Shown piece by piece: positions 37,394-46,265 of a DNA stretch of 64,000 nucleotides. Every line of letters begins with the position of its first letter. Within the stretch, counting starts at the first letter, position 1. The stretch lies in contig JBIOHC010000017.1 in NCBI GenBank assembly GCA_044448685.1, forward strand, positions 1 to 64,000. The letters run 5' to 3'. This stretch comes from Palsa-965 sp044448685. Lineage in GTDB: Bacteria > Bacteroidota > Bacteroidia > Palsa-965. The notes under the pieces were generated by a model. That model worked only from the letters and a program-made list of their open reading frames with translations. It was not told the DNA's origin and did no database searches. The translations under genes were made by a program, and so were the position numbers.

Positions 37394-37951
37394 ATGTCCG
37401 GTCAAACAAAGAACAGGGGGCGCATAATCGGCCATCTGACAATCAGTATGTGTTTATTCCTGTTTTTGGCTTCAGGCTGCCGTAATTCTTTTCTGAAAAC
37501 AACTCCTGTACCTGTTCTGCTATTAAGCGCTTCGGAAGAGTTGCGTTATATGATTCATACGGATCAGAAGGACCGGAGACAGACACTGATCCGTGCCACC
37601 TTTTTTCCAAAGAACAAGAAAGTCGCAACATGGATGCTCCGCGATGAGAGCCGTTTGAAGCGTACACGTGAACTTATGGCCGCTGATTCCCTGCACAGTG
37701 ATGAAGACACATTCAATGCAGGTATTCTTTTGCTGCATGACGGACCTAACCGGAGGCTGGAAGATACCATCCCGTATTATTATGCTGCACGGCTTTTCAC
37801 CACATTGAGTCTTTTTGGAAAAACGCCCATGATGAAGACGAATGGTTCTATTTATAAAAAAATTGCAGAAGGCCATTCCGAAGAACTGAAGAAAAAGTAT
37901 CTGAGCAACTCAGCTACAGTCACCACTCCCATACAGATACACAGCCGATAA
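37394..37951 (+). CDS. Small lipoprotein of unknown function
   Basis: 185 residues from the ATG at 37394. The signal ends in the lipobox FLASGC. The body (LRYMIHTDQKDRR, DTFNAGILLLHDG, YYYAARLF) is faintly reminiscent of DUF6624-like proteins, but I cannot name it with confidence. The redoxin gene follows after three bases, so the three genes 37394-40280 look like an operon. Confidence 0.7.
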   Translation: MSGQTKNRGRIIGHLTISMCLFLFLASGCRNSFLKTTPVPVLLLSASEELRYMIHTDQKDRRQTLIRATFFPKNKKVATWMLRDESRLKRTRELMAADSLHSDEDTFNAGILLLHDGPNRRLEDTIPYYYAARLFTTLSLFGKTPMMKTNGSIYKKIAEGHSEELKKKYLSNSATVTTPIQIHSR

Positions 37952-37954
37952 AGA

Positions 37955-38947
37955 ATGAAATCAGCAAGCGGCTACCCCACCATTCATATCTGGACTTCTG
38001 TGTCGGCCATTTGCGTTGCCGCCGGTTTGGCCCTGTGGCCATCCATATATCCGGAGGCAGGAGCCGTGTTCGGTATTGCAGCCTTTTTCATGACCATGAA
38101 AGAGGTAAGCGCATATACATCCCCTTATCAGTTTGTAATGGCTTATCTGGCTGCCCTGGTAAGCGGGCTGGCCTGCGATTCCATAACCTTTCCGGTTGTC
38201 ACACTGGCTCTACTCTTCTGCACTACCGGTGTTATCGGGCGTATGCTTTTCTTCCGCTATGTAGGTTATACCCAACATACCTGGTTAGAACCTTTATTCC
38301 TGGTTCTTGCAGTGGGTGTCTGGATAGGAGGTAATCTGGCCTTCCCTCACGGATGGATGGCCTGGGCTGTTCCGGTTCCGTTTTTTGTGTTTCAGGGCAT
38401 CATGGCAATGGGTATCCTGAAAGATAAGATGCAGCTCCTCAGTTTTACAAAAGGTGGTTACCGGATTGCAATAGGGGCAGAAGCACCTGATTTCACCTTG
38501 CCGGATCAGGAGGGTGCTATGACCGAGCTTTCTTCTTTCCGGAATGAACGTCATTTGCTGCTGGTATTTGTGCGGGGCGACTGGTGTCCGGGCTGTCATA
38601 TGATGTTGCGTACGTATCAGAAAGAAGCAGCACGGTTCCGGACAAAGAATATTTTTGCGATGGCTATTGGCCCTGATCCTGTCGGAGTGAACAGGGAGAT
38701 GGTGGAGAAACTGGGACTGGATTTTAAAGTGCTGAGTGATGAGCGCCAGAAGACAGCGATGGTGTATGGTGTGCAACTGAACAAATACGACAATGATTTT
38801 GCCGAGAAATATGAAGAAGGGATACCTTTGCCGGCTTCCTTTCTGATTGATAAGAAAGGTATTGTGCGTTATGTATCGAGGCCTGACAAGGTAGGGGAGT
38901 TTCTGGATCCCCGTACTATTTTCCCAATCATTGACGGTTTAAGCTGA
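37955..38947 (+). CDS. Membrane-anchored peroxiredoxin/thioredoxin-like protein
   Basis: 330 residues. The first ~165 form four or five membrane helices; the C-terminal ~165 form an AhpC/TSA-type redoxin (IGAEAPDFTLPDQEG) with an active-site WCPGC pair after FVRGD. The thioredoxin-like CxxC and the membrane domain suggest it reduces or oxidises an envelope target; whether the redoxin faces the cytosol or periplasm is not clear. Coupled to the flanking lipoprotein (gap 3) and to the PAS-phosphatase (gap 4). Confidence 0.87.
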   Translation: MKSASGYPTIHIWTSVSAICVAAGLALWPSIYPEAGAVFGIAAFFMTMKEVSAYTSPYQFVMAYLAALVSGLACDSITFPVVTLALLFCTTGVIGRMLFFRYVGYTQHTWLEPLFLVLAVGVWIGGNLAFPHGWMAWAVPVPFFVFQGIMAMGILKDKMQLLSFTKGGYRIAIGAEAPDFTLPDQEGAMTELSSFRNERHLLLVFVRGDWCPGCHMMLRTYQKEAARFRTKNIFAMAIGPDPVGVNREMVEKLGLDFKVLSDERQKTAMVYGVQLNKYDNDFAEKYEEGIPLPASFLIDKKGIVRYVSRPDKVGEFLDPRTIFPIIDGLS

Positions 38948-38951
38948 TAGC

Positions 38952-40280
38952 ATGATCTATTTCATCTCCGTAATTTTTATCAGTGCATTGCTTATTACAG
39001 CATTGCTGGGCTGGCATGCAGGGATGAAGCTGAAACAACAAAATGCCCGCTTCGACAAAGCCGAGAAAGAAAAGATCAATTATGAAAGCATTATAGAACA
39101 AGCCAATGATGCCATGATGGTCATTGATATAGTGGATGGGAAAGTGCATCAGTGTAATCCGAGCGCCTGTGCAATGCTTGGATATACAAAGGCGGAGCTG
39201 GAAAGCAAAACCCTTTTTGACCTCCAGCCTCCTTCCCTGATGCAACGCAGCTCACAGGTCGTTGCCGATGTATGGGAACAGAAAGGACTTATATTCAGTG
39301 ATATTCCTTTTGTAACCGCATCAGGAGCACAGGTGCCTGTGGAATGCAGCGCCAAGGTGGCACCTTTTGCCGGCCGGCCGGCCATTGTCATCTATGCCCG
39401 GGATATCACTGAAAGGTTACGGCTCCAAAAGGAAATCAGCGAGCAGCAGGAAATCATCAAAACCAAGAATAAGGATATCACCGACAGTATCAATTATGCA
39501 CGCCGGATTCAGACGGCTATTCTGCCTACGGAGCAGGAAATAGCACGTCATTTGAGCGATCATTTCATTCTCTATAAACCAAAAGATATTGTAAGCGGAG
39601 ATTTTTACTGGTTCTCTACCGTTGTTACCACTAAACCTGATGCGCCTGTACAGAACAGGCTGGTTATCCTTGCTGCCGTAGATTGTACAGGGCACGGAGT
39701 TCCCGGAGCATTCATGAGTCTGGTAGGTTCCACACTGCTCAACCAGACTATTACGGACCCTGATGTCAACAGTCCGGCCGAAGCGCTTAACTATCTGAAC
39801 AGAGAACTGCGAAGAACACTTCGGAGAGAAGTGGGCGACAACTCCATACGCGATGGTATGGATATGACGTTGGTGGCCATTGATCTTGAAAACAAGAAAA
39901 TGCAGTTCGCCGGCGCGAATAACCCCGTATTCGTTATCCGTAAGCATGAGCTCATCGAGCTGAAGGGAGACAAGCAACCTATAGGCTCTGACAGCGACGA
40001 GCTGAAAAAGCCTTTTACCAATACCTCCTTCGACTTACAGACAGGTGATTGCATCTATCTTTTTACAGATGGCTTTACAGATCAGTTCGGAGGACCCAGA
40101 GGAAAGAAATTCAAGATCAGCCAATTCAAGGAATGCCTTTTAAGCATGCAGAGCCGCCCCATGAAGGAACAAAAAATCATGCTTGACAACCGTATAGAAG
40201 AATGGAAGGCATTCCCGAATCCTGCAGGCGGTATGTATGAGCAGGTGGATGATATTATGGTGATTGGGTTGAGGGTTTAG
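38952..40280 (+). CDS. PAS domain - SpoIIE/PP2C-type serine phosphatase (RsbU-like)
   Basis: 442 residues: one N-terminal membrane helix (about 2-20), a PAS domain (about 40-155), a short coiled coil (about 155-185) and a SpoIIE-type PP2C catalytic domain with SGDFYWF, AAVDCTGHGVPGAFMSL and FLFTDGFTDQFGG. Such proteins dephosphorylate STAS-domain anti-anti-sigma factors or act in partner-switching signalling. The DUF7793/STAS-like protein at 20569 is a conceivable, untested partner. Located four bases after the redoxin gene, so redox signalling is a reasonable guess. Confidence 0.9.
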   Translation: MIYFISVIFISALLITALLGWHAGMKLKQQNARFDKAEKEKINYESIIEQANDAMMVIDIVDGKVHQCNPSACAMLGYTKAELESKTLFDLQPPSLMQRSSQVVADVWEQKGLIFSDIPFVTASGAQVPVECSAKVAPFAGRPAIVIYARDITERLRLQKEISEQQEIIKTKNKDITDSINYARRIQTAILPTEQEIARHLSDHFILYKPKDIVSGDFYWFSTVVTTKPDAPVQNRLVILAAVDCTGHGVPGAFMSLVGSTLLNQTITDPDVNSPAEALNYLNRELRRTLRREVGDNSIRDGMDMTLVAIDLENKKMQFAGANNPVFVIRKHELIELKGDKQPIGSDSDELKKPFTNTSFDLQTGDCIYLFTDGFTDQFGGPRGKKFKISQFKECLLSMQSRPMKEQKIMLDNRIEEWKAFPNPAGGMYEQVDDIMVIGLRV

Positions 40281-40339
40281 GTTTTCTCGGCGCCGGATGG
40301 ACTCATTCAGTTTTTGTGAAATGAAAGGGATTGCAACTA

Positions 40340-41170
40340 TCAGTTAAATCCATATCCAAATTTTAATCCTATTGAAATAAAACGTCTTCCATTGCTGCCT
40401 CCTGTTGTAAGCATGCTGTTGCAGTCCAATTCTATAGTCTCCGTATGTGCTTTGGTAACTTTCCCGTCTCCTTTTTCGTTTGCCATGTATATCAAGCCGG
40501 CTGCTGCAAACGAGGTTGGGATCATTTGAAAATTCTCGCTGAGATACCCTGTATGAAATTCCGTTAAAACAATGCTTGCATCAATACCGAGTTTTATCCC
40601 GAAATAATTTCCAAATAGTTTTGTTATCCGGTAATTAGCTGTAATTGGAATACGAAAAAATAATTCCGTAAAAGTATAATCCCATTGTTCCGATGTAGTA
40701 GAGTTTATAAAAACACCTGCCCCATTCATGCTACTTTCGTAGTATCCATATACACTACCTTTGTACGAGAGAATATCTAATTCAGGACCAAAGAAAAAAG
40801 TAGTTCGGCCCAATTGTCCAAGCTTGCGATTTAAACCAATATTAACATCAAAAAAAGGATATTCGCTGACACTAACCGGACGCTCAGAGTATGGGTACCC
40901 TCCTAAATATAAGGAGAGATCTTTCCTGTTGGGTATTAGGAAATCACCCGTATTAAAGCTACCCCCAATTCCCAAATAAGCATTCACTTTAGAAAAGTGG
41001 GAAGAAGAACTTGAATCGTTTCTTGCATTGTGATGACCAAATTGAGGCTCTGTAACAAGTACATCTTCATCTCCATATTGAGCATGAAGATTTAAGGGCA
41101 TGAAAAAGACAATCAAATAACAAAAGATGAGGGCCCTGAGAAAAAAAGAAGTTTTCAGTAGAATGCACAT
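40340..41170 (-). CDS. Outer-membrane beta-barrel protein of unknown function
   Basis: 276 residues with a signal peptide ending near LHAQ. The mature protein alternates hydrophobic and polar residues as in porin-like barrels and ends FGYGFN, with an aromatic near the C-terminus. It resembles PorT-like or outer-membrane beta-barrel families of Bacteroidota; no specific function is recognised. Its upstream region leads directly into the first 21-bp repeat array. Confidence 0.7.
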   Translation of the reverse strand: MCILLKTSFFLRALIFCYLIVFFMPLNLHAQYGDEDVLVTEPQFGHHNARNDSSSSSHFSKVNAYLGIGGSFNTGDFLIPNRKDLSLYLGGYPYSERPVSVSEYPFFDVNIGLNRKLGQLGRTTFFFGPELDILSYKGSVYGYYESSMNGAGVFINSTTSEQWDYTFTELFFRIPITANYRITKLFGNYFGIKLGIDASIVLTEFHTGYLSENFQMIPTSFAAAGLIYMANEKGDGKVTKAHTETIELDCNSMLTTGGSNGRRFISIGLKFGYGFN

Positions 41171-41283
41171 ACTCGATTCATCACCGGAATTAAACGTGTT
41201 TACAATAAAGATAACTATTTCCCTTTAAGGGATGGGGTCTTTTAGAACAGTATAAAAGCAAGCCTTTTCATGCATACTTGCTT

Positions 41284-41682
41284 TCCCTTTGGGGAAGGAC
41301 ACTATCCCATCAAGGACATTCGTTATCCCTTTAAGGATAGTCACATTCCTTTCAAGGACATACATGATCCTTTTAAGGACAGTCAATGTTCCTTTAAGGA
41401 TTGGTGATATCCTTTTAAGGACAATCACTCTCCTTTTAAGGACAGATACTTTCCCTTTAAGGATAATCACTATCCGTTTAAGGATTGATATTCTCCCTTT
41501 AAGGACAATCACTCTCCCTTTAAGGACAATCACTCTCTTTTTAAGGATAGATACTTTCCCTTTAAGAACAGAGCATATCCCTTTACGGATAACTACTTTC
41601 CTTTAAAGGATAATCATAATTCCTTTAAGGACAGACTGTGTCCCCGAAGGGGCAGAAGTCATTCCTTAAGGATGAAATGCAA
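41284..41682. repeat. 19-unit tandem array, 21-bp period, CCTT-T-AAGG dyad
   Basis: Nineteen consecutive 21-bp units in exact register; the typical unit begins TCCCTTTAAGGACAATCAC. Each unit has a dyad core (CCTT-T-AAGG, or the perfect forms CCTTTAAAGG and CCTTAAGG) plus a ~10-bp variable half. One unit (from 41641) replaces the core by CCCC-GAA-GGGG, preserving the dyad. A further out-of-register unit may lie at 41220. The array keeps frames open on both strands because 21 is three times seven; it is not a protein gene and has no CRISPR-like constant spacers. Confidence 0.9.
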
Positions 41683-41753
41683 ACGCTTGATTCTTTAGCA
41701 AACAGAGCTTGTCATTCAGAGCCACATTGGGGCGGAATGGCGCTGTCATCACC

Positions 41754-41897
41754 TTGTCATTCTGAGGCGCACTGGGGTAGGATTGTGTGGTGGCGCTGCC
41801 GAAGAATCTCCTCGAGGTAGCACTTAATGGATATACCAAGGAGATTCCCCGGCTCTGCTTCCCAAAAGCCACCCCCCAAGGCCGCTCAGAATGACAA
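41754..41897. repeat. 144-bp inverted-repeat element of the TGTCATTCTGAG family (no cargo)
   Basis: Left end 41754-41815 and right end 41836-41897 are inverted 62-bp copies (TTGTCATTCTGAG… and …CTCAGAATGACAA) with only a short 20-bp centre. A half copy precedes at about 41709-41753. Same element type as 25513-26536. Confidence 0.75.
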
Positions 41898-41946
41898 GTT
41901 CCCTTAAAGAGATATTTCGAATCTATCCGGATATCGGTTTTATTAT

Positions 41947-43218
41947 TTATGCACTCCGCTTCAAAGTAATCACCGTCACCTCCGGCCATATCCCCACTCT
42001 TCCCGGAAAGCCTATGAAGCCGAAGCCACGGTTTACATAGAGGTATTTTCCGCCTTCCTCATACAAGCCGGCCCATTTAGGGTAGCGCATTTGTATGGGG
42101 CTCCATTTGAAACCGGGAATCTCTATTCCGAACTGCATTCCATGTGTATGTCCTGCAAGGGTCAGGTGGATATGTTTACTGGTCTTTTTCACTTCGGCAT
42201 CCCAATGTGAAGGATCATGAGAGAGTAATATTTTGAAATCCTTTTCATCCACTCCTTCAAGAGCCTTGTGCAGGTCGCCTTGCTGTTTAAAACCGAGTCC
42301 CCAGTTTTCCACACCGATGAGGGCAATACGTTGTCCGTCTTTTTCAATATAGGTATGTTCATTCCGCATGAGTGTATAGCCCAGTGTTTGATGGTGGGCT
42401 ATAAGGCGGTCATGGTTTTCCTTTTTCTTTTCATCGGTGGGCCAGTGGCTGTAATCACCATAGTCGTGATTACCGAGGATAGAATATTGCCCGTGAGGAG
42501 CTTTAAATGTTTTGAAAAGATCTATCCAGGGCAGGATTTCATATTCGAAATTATTGACCAGGTCTCCGGTGAAGACAAACAGGTCGGAAGGATTGGCATT
42601 CACCATATCAATCCCTTTTTTAACCCCATCCACACTGTCGAAACTGCCGGAATGAATATCCGAAATCTGAGTGATGGTAAAACCGTCGAATGCCGGAGGA
42701 AGATCTGGAAAGTAAATTGTTTCCCGGTGAACGGTGTATTTGTATTTCCCTATAAAGAGTCCATGTAACACCCCTGCAAAAGGGATGGAAGCAATACCCA
42801 ACGCGAGCTGACTTACAAATTTTCTGCGCCCGGGAAAATAGATGACTCCCTCGGGGTTGGAAGGGGGCACCATTTTATGAAAGAGATAGGTAAAAATACC
42901 TTTGATGAGTCGGTAAGCATCTTCGGCCAGGAGTATAATGCACAATATGAGCTTGGGTACCAGCATAGTCCAGAAGAAACCAAGCAGGCGCATGAGGATT
43001 ATGGAAGGAGCCTTGCTCTTATCCATTGCTCCGAAACCGATTACCAGGGCAGCAATAAGACCGATATTAAACACCCAGTAGGAAATGCGTATGATTTTAC
43101 GGCCCCTTGCAGAGCGCATGCGGGCTGTAAGTGCCTTAACAGCCTGGTAAACATACAGATCAATGAGCAATACAATTGCTATGATCAGGAGCATGATGGT
43201 AAGCGGGAATGTTTTCAT
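41947..43218 (-). CDS. Membrane metallophosphoesterase (YkuE/YaeI-like)
   Basis: 423 residues: three or four N-terminal membrane helices (about 1-145, including a Tat-like RRKFVSQLALG stretch near 130), then a calcineurin-like phosphoesterase domain with ISDIHSGSFDS, TGDLVNNFEYE, LGNHDYGDY, LSHDPSHWD and AGHTHGMQFG, covering all dimetal motifs. YaeI-type enzymes act on phosphodiesters or lipid-like substrates at the membrane; the substrate here is unknown. It lies between the two 21-bp repeat arrays. Confidence 0.9.
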   Translation of the reverse strand: MKTFPLTIMLLIIAIVLLIDLYVYQAVKALTARMRSARGRKIIRISYWVFNIGLIAALVIGFGAMDKSKAPSIILMRLLGFFWTMLVPKLILCIILLAEDAYRLIKGIFTYLFHKMVPPSNPEGVIYFPGRRKFVSQLALGIASIPFAGVLHGLFIGKYKYTVHRETIYFPDLPPAFDGFTITQISDIHSGSFDSVDGVKKGIDMVNANPSDLFVFTGDLVNNFEYEILPWIDLFKTFKAPHGQYSILGNHDYGDYSHWPTDEKKKENHDRLIAHHQTLGYTLMRNEHTYIEKDGQRIALIGVENWGLGFKQQGDLHKALEGVDEKDFKILLSHDPSHWDAEVKKTSKHIHLTLAGHTHGMQFGIEIPGFKWSPIQMRYPKWAGLYEEGGKYLYVNRGFGFIGFPGRVGIWPEVTVITLKRSA

Positions 43219-43256
43219 AGCTGTAAAGAAGCAAATTTACGGAATATTAAATGCTG

Positions 43257-43375
43257 GAGGCTGTCACATAAGATGGTCTCGGCTTCGCTCGACCTGACAT
43301 TTTGTATTTTTGGCTATGTCATATCGAGCGTAGTCGAGATATAATTGTGAAAAATAGACCTTATAAGACAGCCTC
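43257..43375. repeat. 119-bp MITE-like element
   Basis: The ends GAGGCTGTC… (43257 on) and …ACAGCCTC (to 43375) form terminal inverted repeats of about 20 bp with the internal pair TCTCGGCTTCGCTCGA / CGAGCGTAGTCGAGA. No coding capacity; no clear target-site duplication. Confidence 0.65.
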
Positions 43376-43464
43376 TATTTGCTTTTCACTTGGGAATACG
43401 GTAAATTTCCGGGAAATTGGAAAAGGTTTGTGGAAAAGGAACTTAACTTTCTGTCAAACAAAAC

Positions 43465-43554
43465 ATGAAAAGAACTACCTGGATTATCGCTATTCTCTCC
43501 CTACTTGCTGTGGCTGCCATTCTCGAAGCCTGTTTTTATCTGATGAAGCATTGA
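43465..43554 (+). CDS. Possible 29-residue hydrophobic peptide
   Basis: ATG at 43465, TGA at 43552-43554: a basic start (KRTTW) followed by a long hydrophobic segment (IIAILSLLAVAAIL) and a short polar end. It could be a small membrane peptide, or a type I toxin-like peptide, lying between a MITE and the second 21-bp array. Evidence is only composition and position. Confidence 0.3.
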   Translation: MKRTTWIIAILSLLAVAAILEACFYLMKH

Positions 43555-43571
43555 ATTAAGCACTTATCTTC

Positions 43572-43718
43572 TGTTCCCGCGATCCTAGTGTTTGTTCCCG
43601 CGACCATAACGTTTGTTCCCGCGAACAGAGTGTTTGTTCTCGCGACCATAACGTTTATTCCCGCGAACAGAGTGTTTGTTCCTGCGACCATAACGTTTAT
43701 TCTCGCGAACAGAGTATC
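43572..43718. repeat. 7-unit tandem array, 21-bp period, TTCCCGCGAA-type dyad
   Basis: Seven 21-bp units (typical start TGTTCCCGCGA) with spacers that alternate between ACCATAAC and AACAGAGT types, giving a 42-bp higher-order period. The core GTTC-CCGC-GAAC is a short dyad. A degenerate eighth unit follows. The same 21-bp period as the array at 41284 but an unrelated sequence. Confidence 0.88.
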
Positions 43719-43863
43719 TGCTACTACTTTCAAACTCCCTTATATTAAAAAGACGTATCTTTTCATAAGCTATCCATATTATGAAGAAGGGTAATGGATT
43801 TTTTCTTTTGGTCTTTATTTTTTTTTGTTCTTTTTTTATCAAGAAAAAAAGAACAAAGCAAAT

Positions 43864-46044
43864 TTACAAACGAATCTTCACCGCAATATTCCCCACAAAC
43901 CCTTCCAGAGGTGCATATACATCACGGAAAACGGGGTTGGTAACAGGCCCCAGCACCACTGCACCAAACTGGCTTTGTCTGACATTGAAAATATTTTCCG
44001 CATTCACTACTAATGTAACATGCTTGAATGTCTTTTCGGCAATAGCACCGCTTATCCAGAAGTCATGGCCCAATGAGCGGTCGCCCAGGTATTGTGTACC
44101 GGTATAGAATTCTTCTAGTCCAACTCTCCAGCTGTGTTCCTTACCATATACCAGGGTTAAAACCAGTCTGTGCCGGGGTGTGAATTCCACCTGGTTGTCC
44201 TGATCATATTTTTTCAGTGCTTCGGTATAGGTATATCCGCAATAGAATTCCAGTTCGTTGGCTTTCAGCCTGAGGTTTGTTTCCGAGCAACGGCTTTCAA
44301 TACCGGCAGGGGCATTGGTATAAACAAGAATACCTTTTGAGAGGGAGTCGGCACGGGGGATGAGTGCTCGTTGTATCAGTGTATAATAGAAAGCCTGGTT
44401 AACAGTGATGCTTGCTTCATCGCCTAATATATGTTTGTAATTGATATCGGCATTGTATCCTCCCGAGCGTTCCGCATCCAGGCCTGCAGGTAAGGCATAG
44501 ACACGACGGTACAGCATGCTTTCGGCCAGGTCGGTAAATACAGTCGGGGCTTTATAACCTGTTCCGGCTCCTGCCCGGATATAGAGGCTTGGATTGACTT
44601 TATAAACAAACGATAGCTTGGGTAATACAAAGGATCCGTACACCGAATGTTCATCCGCTCTTATTCCGCTTTGAAGAATTAGTTTTTTACCAAGGGTCCA
44701 GTCATCCTGTACAAACAGGCCACCGCATAAATAGGTATAATCGAAAGCATATAACGCAGGATGGTTCTGATCGGTAAACTGATCTGAAATGAGTGTCGCT
44801 CCGCTGACGAGTTTATGTTTTTTCAAGTTGCTGAGGTAGGAAACTTCAGAATAGGAAGCAGTCTGGGTGCCGCTGAAGGCATAACCCGGACTGGCAATGC
44901 TGCGGTCAAAATGGGTCATACTTGTTTTTATGTCCAGTCTGTTTCCTTTTTCAGTTGTATGTTCAAACACCAGGGAAGAAGAGAGGCGGGTGCTGATATG
45001 TTTTTCAAAATAAGGATGAGCCGAGTCAGGGTTTTGGGTAACGGCAATCCGGTCTCCTCCGGTACGTTCATCATACGAAGCGCTGACGGAAGCGATGAGG
45101 GTGGTAGCAGGGTTGAAATAACAGAACAATTTAGGATTGATATGCAGCTGATGTGCCAGGGGTATAACTGTGAACGGATCACCAATGGCTTGCTGGTTGC
45201 TGGCGCTGGCGAGGATGGTTGTACCCATGTGTTTGCCTTTTCCGGAAAAGAAAGCGCTTACATCACTTCCCAGAAGGTGAGTCTGGTTCAGTAGTATTGT
45301 AAATTCATTTGAGTCGCCAGGGGTTTTGGAGAGGAGGTTCACTATACCTGCTACTGCATTGCCACCATAAAGGGCATTGGAACTGCCTTTTATTATTTCA
45401 ACCTGCTTCAGGTCGAGGGGAGGGATCTGGAGCAGGCTGAGACCGGAAGAGAAGCCGGAGTATAGCGGCAGACCGTCTTTCAGCAGCTGGGTATAGGTGC
45501 CCGGCAATCCGAGGAGGCGGAAGCTTGTAGTGCCGGAAACAGGAGAAGTTTGCTGGGTCAGGATACCGGAAGTTTCGCCCAGAAGTTTAGTGATATTGGA
45601 TGGTTTCATCACCAGTTCTTCATTGACTTCTTCCGAGCCCAGCACTTCAACCCGTACAGGGATATCTTCAATACGGTTGTTGGTACGTACAGAGGAGATG
45701 ATGACAGTTTCCAGTTCTTCCTCTTTTTTCTCCATTGTCACAGTAATCAGGATAGGGGTTGAGGCAACAAGTTTCACCACCCTGCTGAGGTTTTTATAAC
45801 CGGTATAGGTGATAAGGAGCGTACAAATACTGTCGGGGAGGTTCAGGGAAACACTCCCGTTCTTATCACTCACAGCACCCTGATGCAGGGATGGAATCTG
45901 TACAGCCGCTCCTGCTAATGCGTCACCTGTTTTTGCATCCTTTACCAGTATGTTCAGGGAATACTGGGCTTTAGTGGCAGCAGGGAATAAAAAGCATGCG
46001 AATAAAGCAATGATAAATAAATACTTGGGGCTTCCTAACGACAT
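43864..46044 (-). CDS. TonB-dependent outer-membrane receptor with carboxypeptidase-like N-terminal domain
   Basis: 726 residues: signal peptide, a ~80-residue carboxypeptidase-regulatory-like domain (DAKTGDALAGAAVQIPS), plug domain (VIISSVRTNNRIEDIP, EIIKGSSNALYGGNAVAGIVN) and a 22-strand barrel. Such receptors import siderophores, vitamins or metals across the outer membrane; the substrate is not evident, and no riboswitch or Fur box was recognised upstream. It is followed by the repeat-flanked DUF559 gene. Confidence 0.9.
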   Translation of the reverse strand: MSLGSPKYLFIIALFACFLFPAATKAQYSLNILVKDAKTGDALAGAAVQIPSLHQGAVSDKNGSVSLNLPDSICTLLITYTGYKNLSRVVKLVASTPILITVTMEKKEEELETVIISSVRTNNRIEDIPVRVEVLGSEEVNEELVMKPSNITKLLGETSGILTQQTSPVSGTTSFRLLGLPGTYTQLLKDGLPLYSGFSSGLSLLQIPPLDLKQVEIIKGSSNALYGGNAVAGIVNLLSKTPGDSNEFTILLNQTHLLGSDVSAFFSGKGKHMGTTILASASNQQAIGDPFTVIPLAHQLHINPKLFCYFNPATTLIASVSASYDERTGGDRIAVTQNPDSAHPYFEKHISTRLSSSLVFEHTTEKGNRLDIKTSMTHFDRSIASPGYAFSGTQTASYSEVSYLSNLKKHKLVSGATLISDQFTDQNHPALYAFDYTYLCGGLFVQDDWTLGKKLILQSGIRADEHSVYGSFVLPKLSFVYKVNPSLYIRAGAGTGYKAPTVFTDLAESMLYRRVYALPAGLDAERSGGYNADINYKHILGDEASITVNQAFYYTLIQRALIPRADSLSKGILVYTNAPAGIESRCSETNLRLKANELEFYCGYTYTEALKKYDQDNQVEFTPRHRLVLTLVYGKEHSWRVGLEEFYTGTQYLGDRSLGHDFWISGAIAEKTFKHVTLVVNAENIFNVRQSQFGAVVLGPVTNPVFRDVYAPLEGFVGNIAVKIRL

Positions 46045-46090
46045 AGTGCTGATCAGATCAGCAAAGGTAGGGAATCAATTAAATGGTTTG

Positions 46091-46260
46091 TAGTATGCCG
46101 TTCCCCTCCTTGTTTCAAGGAGGGGTCTCCCGACGCCAGTCGGGGGTGGTTTACATTTTCCTCCTTGTTTCAAGGAAGAGGAGACCAAAACCCCTCAGTC
46201 AAGACCTTTGGTCTTGACTGCTCCCCTTGAAACAAGGGGAGCAGCCGCTAGGTAGCAGTA
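46091..46260. repeat. Five-hairpin composite repeat, left copy
   Basis: In order: CCCCTCCTTG-TTT-CAAGGAGGGG (46103-46125), CCCGAC-GCCA-GTCGGG (46129-46144), GGGTGGTTT, an imperfect CTCCTTG hairpin (about 46161-46180), GTCAAGACC-TTT-GGTCTTGAC (46198-46218) and CTCCCCTTG-AAA-CAAGGGGAG (46221-46241). A direct copy is at 46661-46858. Confidence 0.85.
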
Positions 46261-46265
46261 GCCTG

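Noticed and set aside
41289..41606. 105-residue ORF within the first 21-bp array
   Set aside because: The open frame is a by-product of a 21-bp period (a multiple of three) and frames on both strands are open; the peptide is a degenerate heptad repeat with no start context.
41284..43718. CRISPR array
   Set aside because: Units are contiguous 21-mers with related variable halves, not 24-48-bp repeats with unique spacers of constant length, and no cas gene is present in the window.
43536..43842. Overlapping ORFs on both strands of the second array
   Set aside because: Same reason: 21-bp repeats keep all frames open, and none has a family match or upstream signals.
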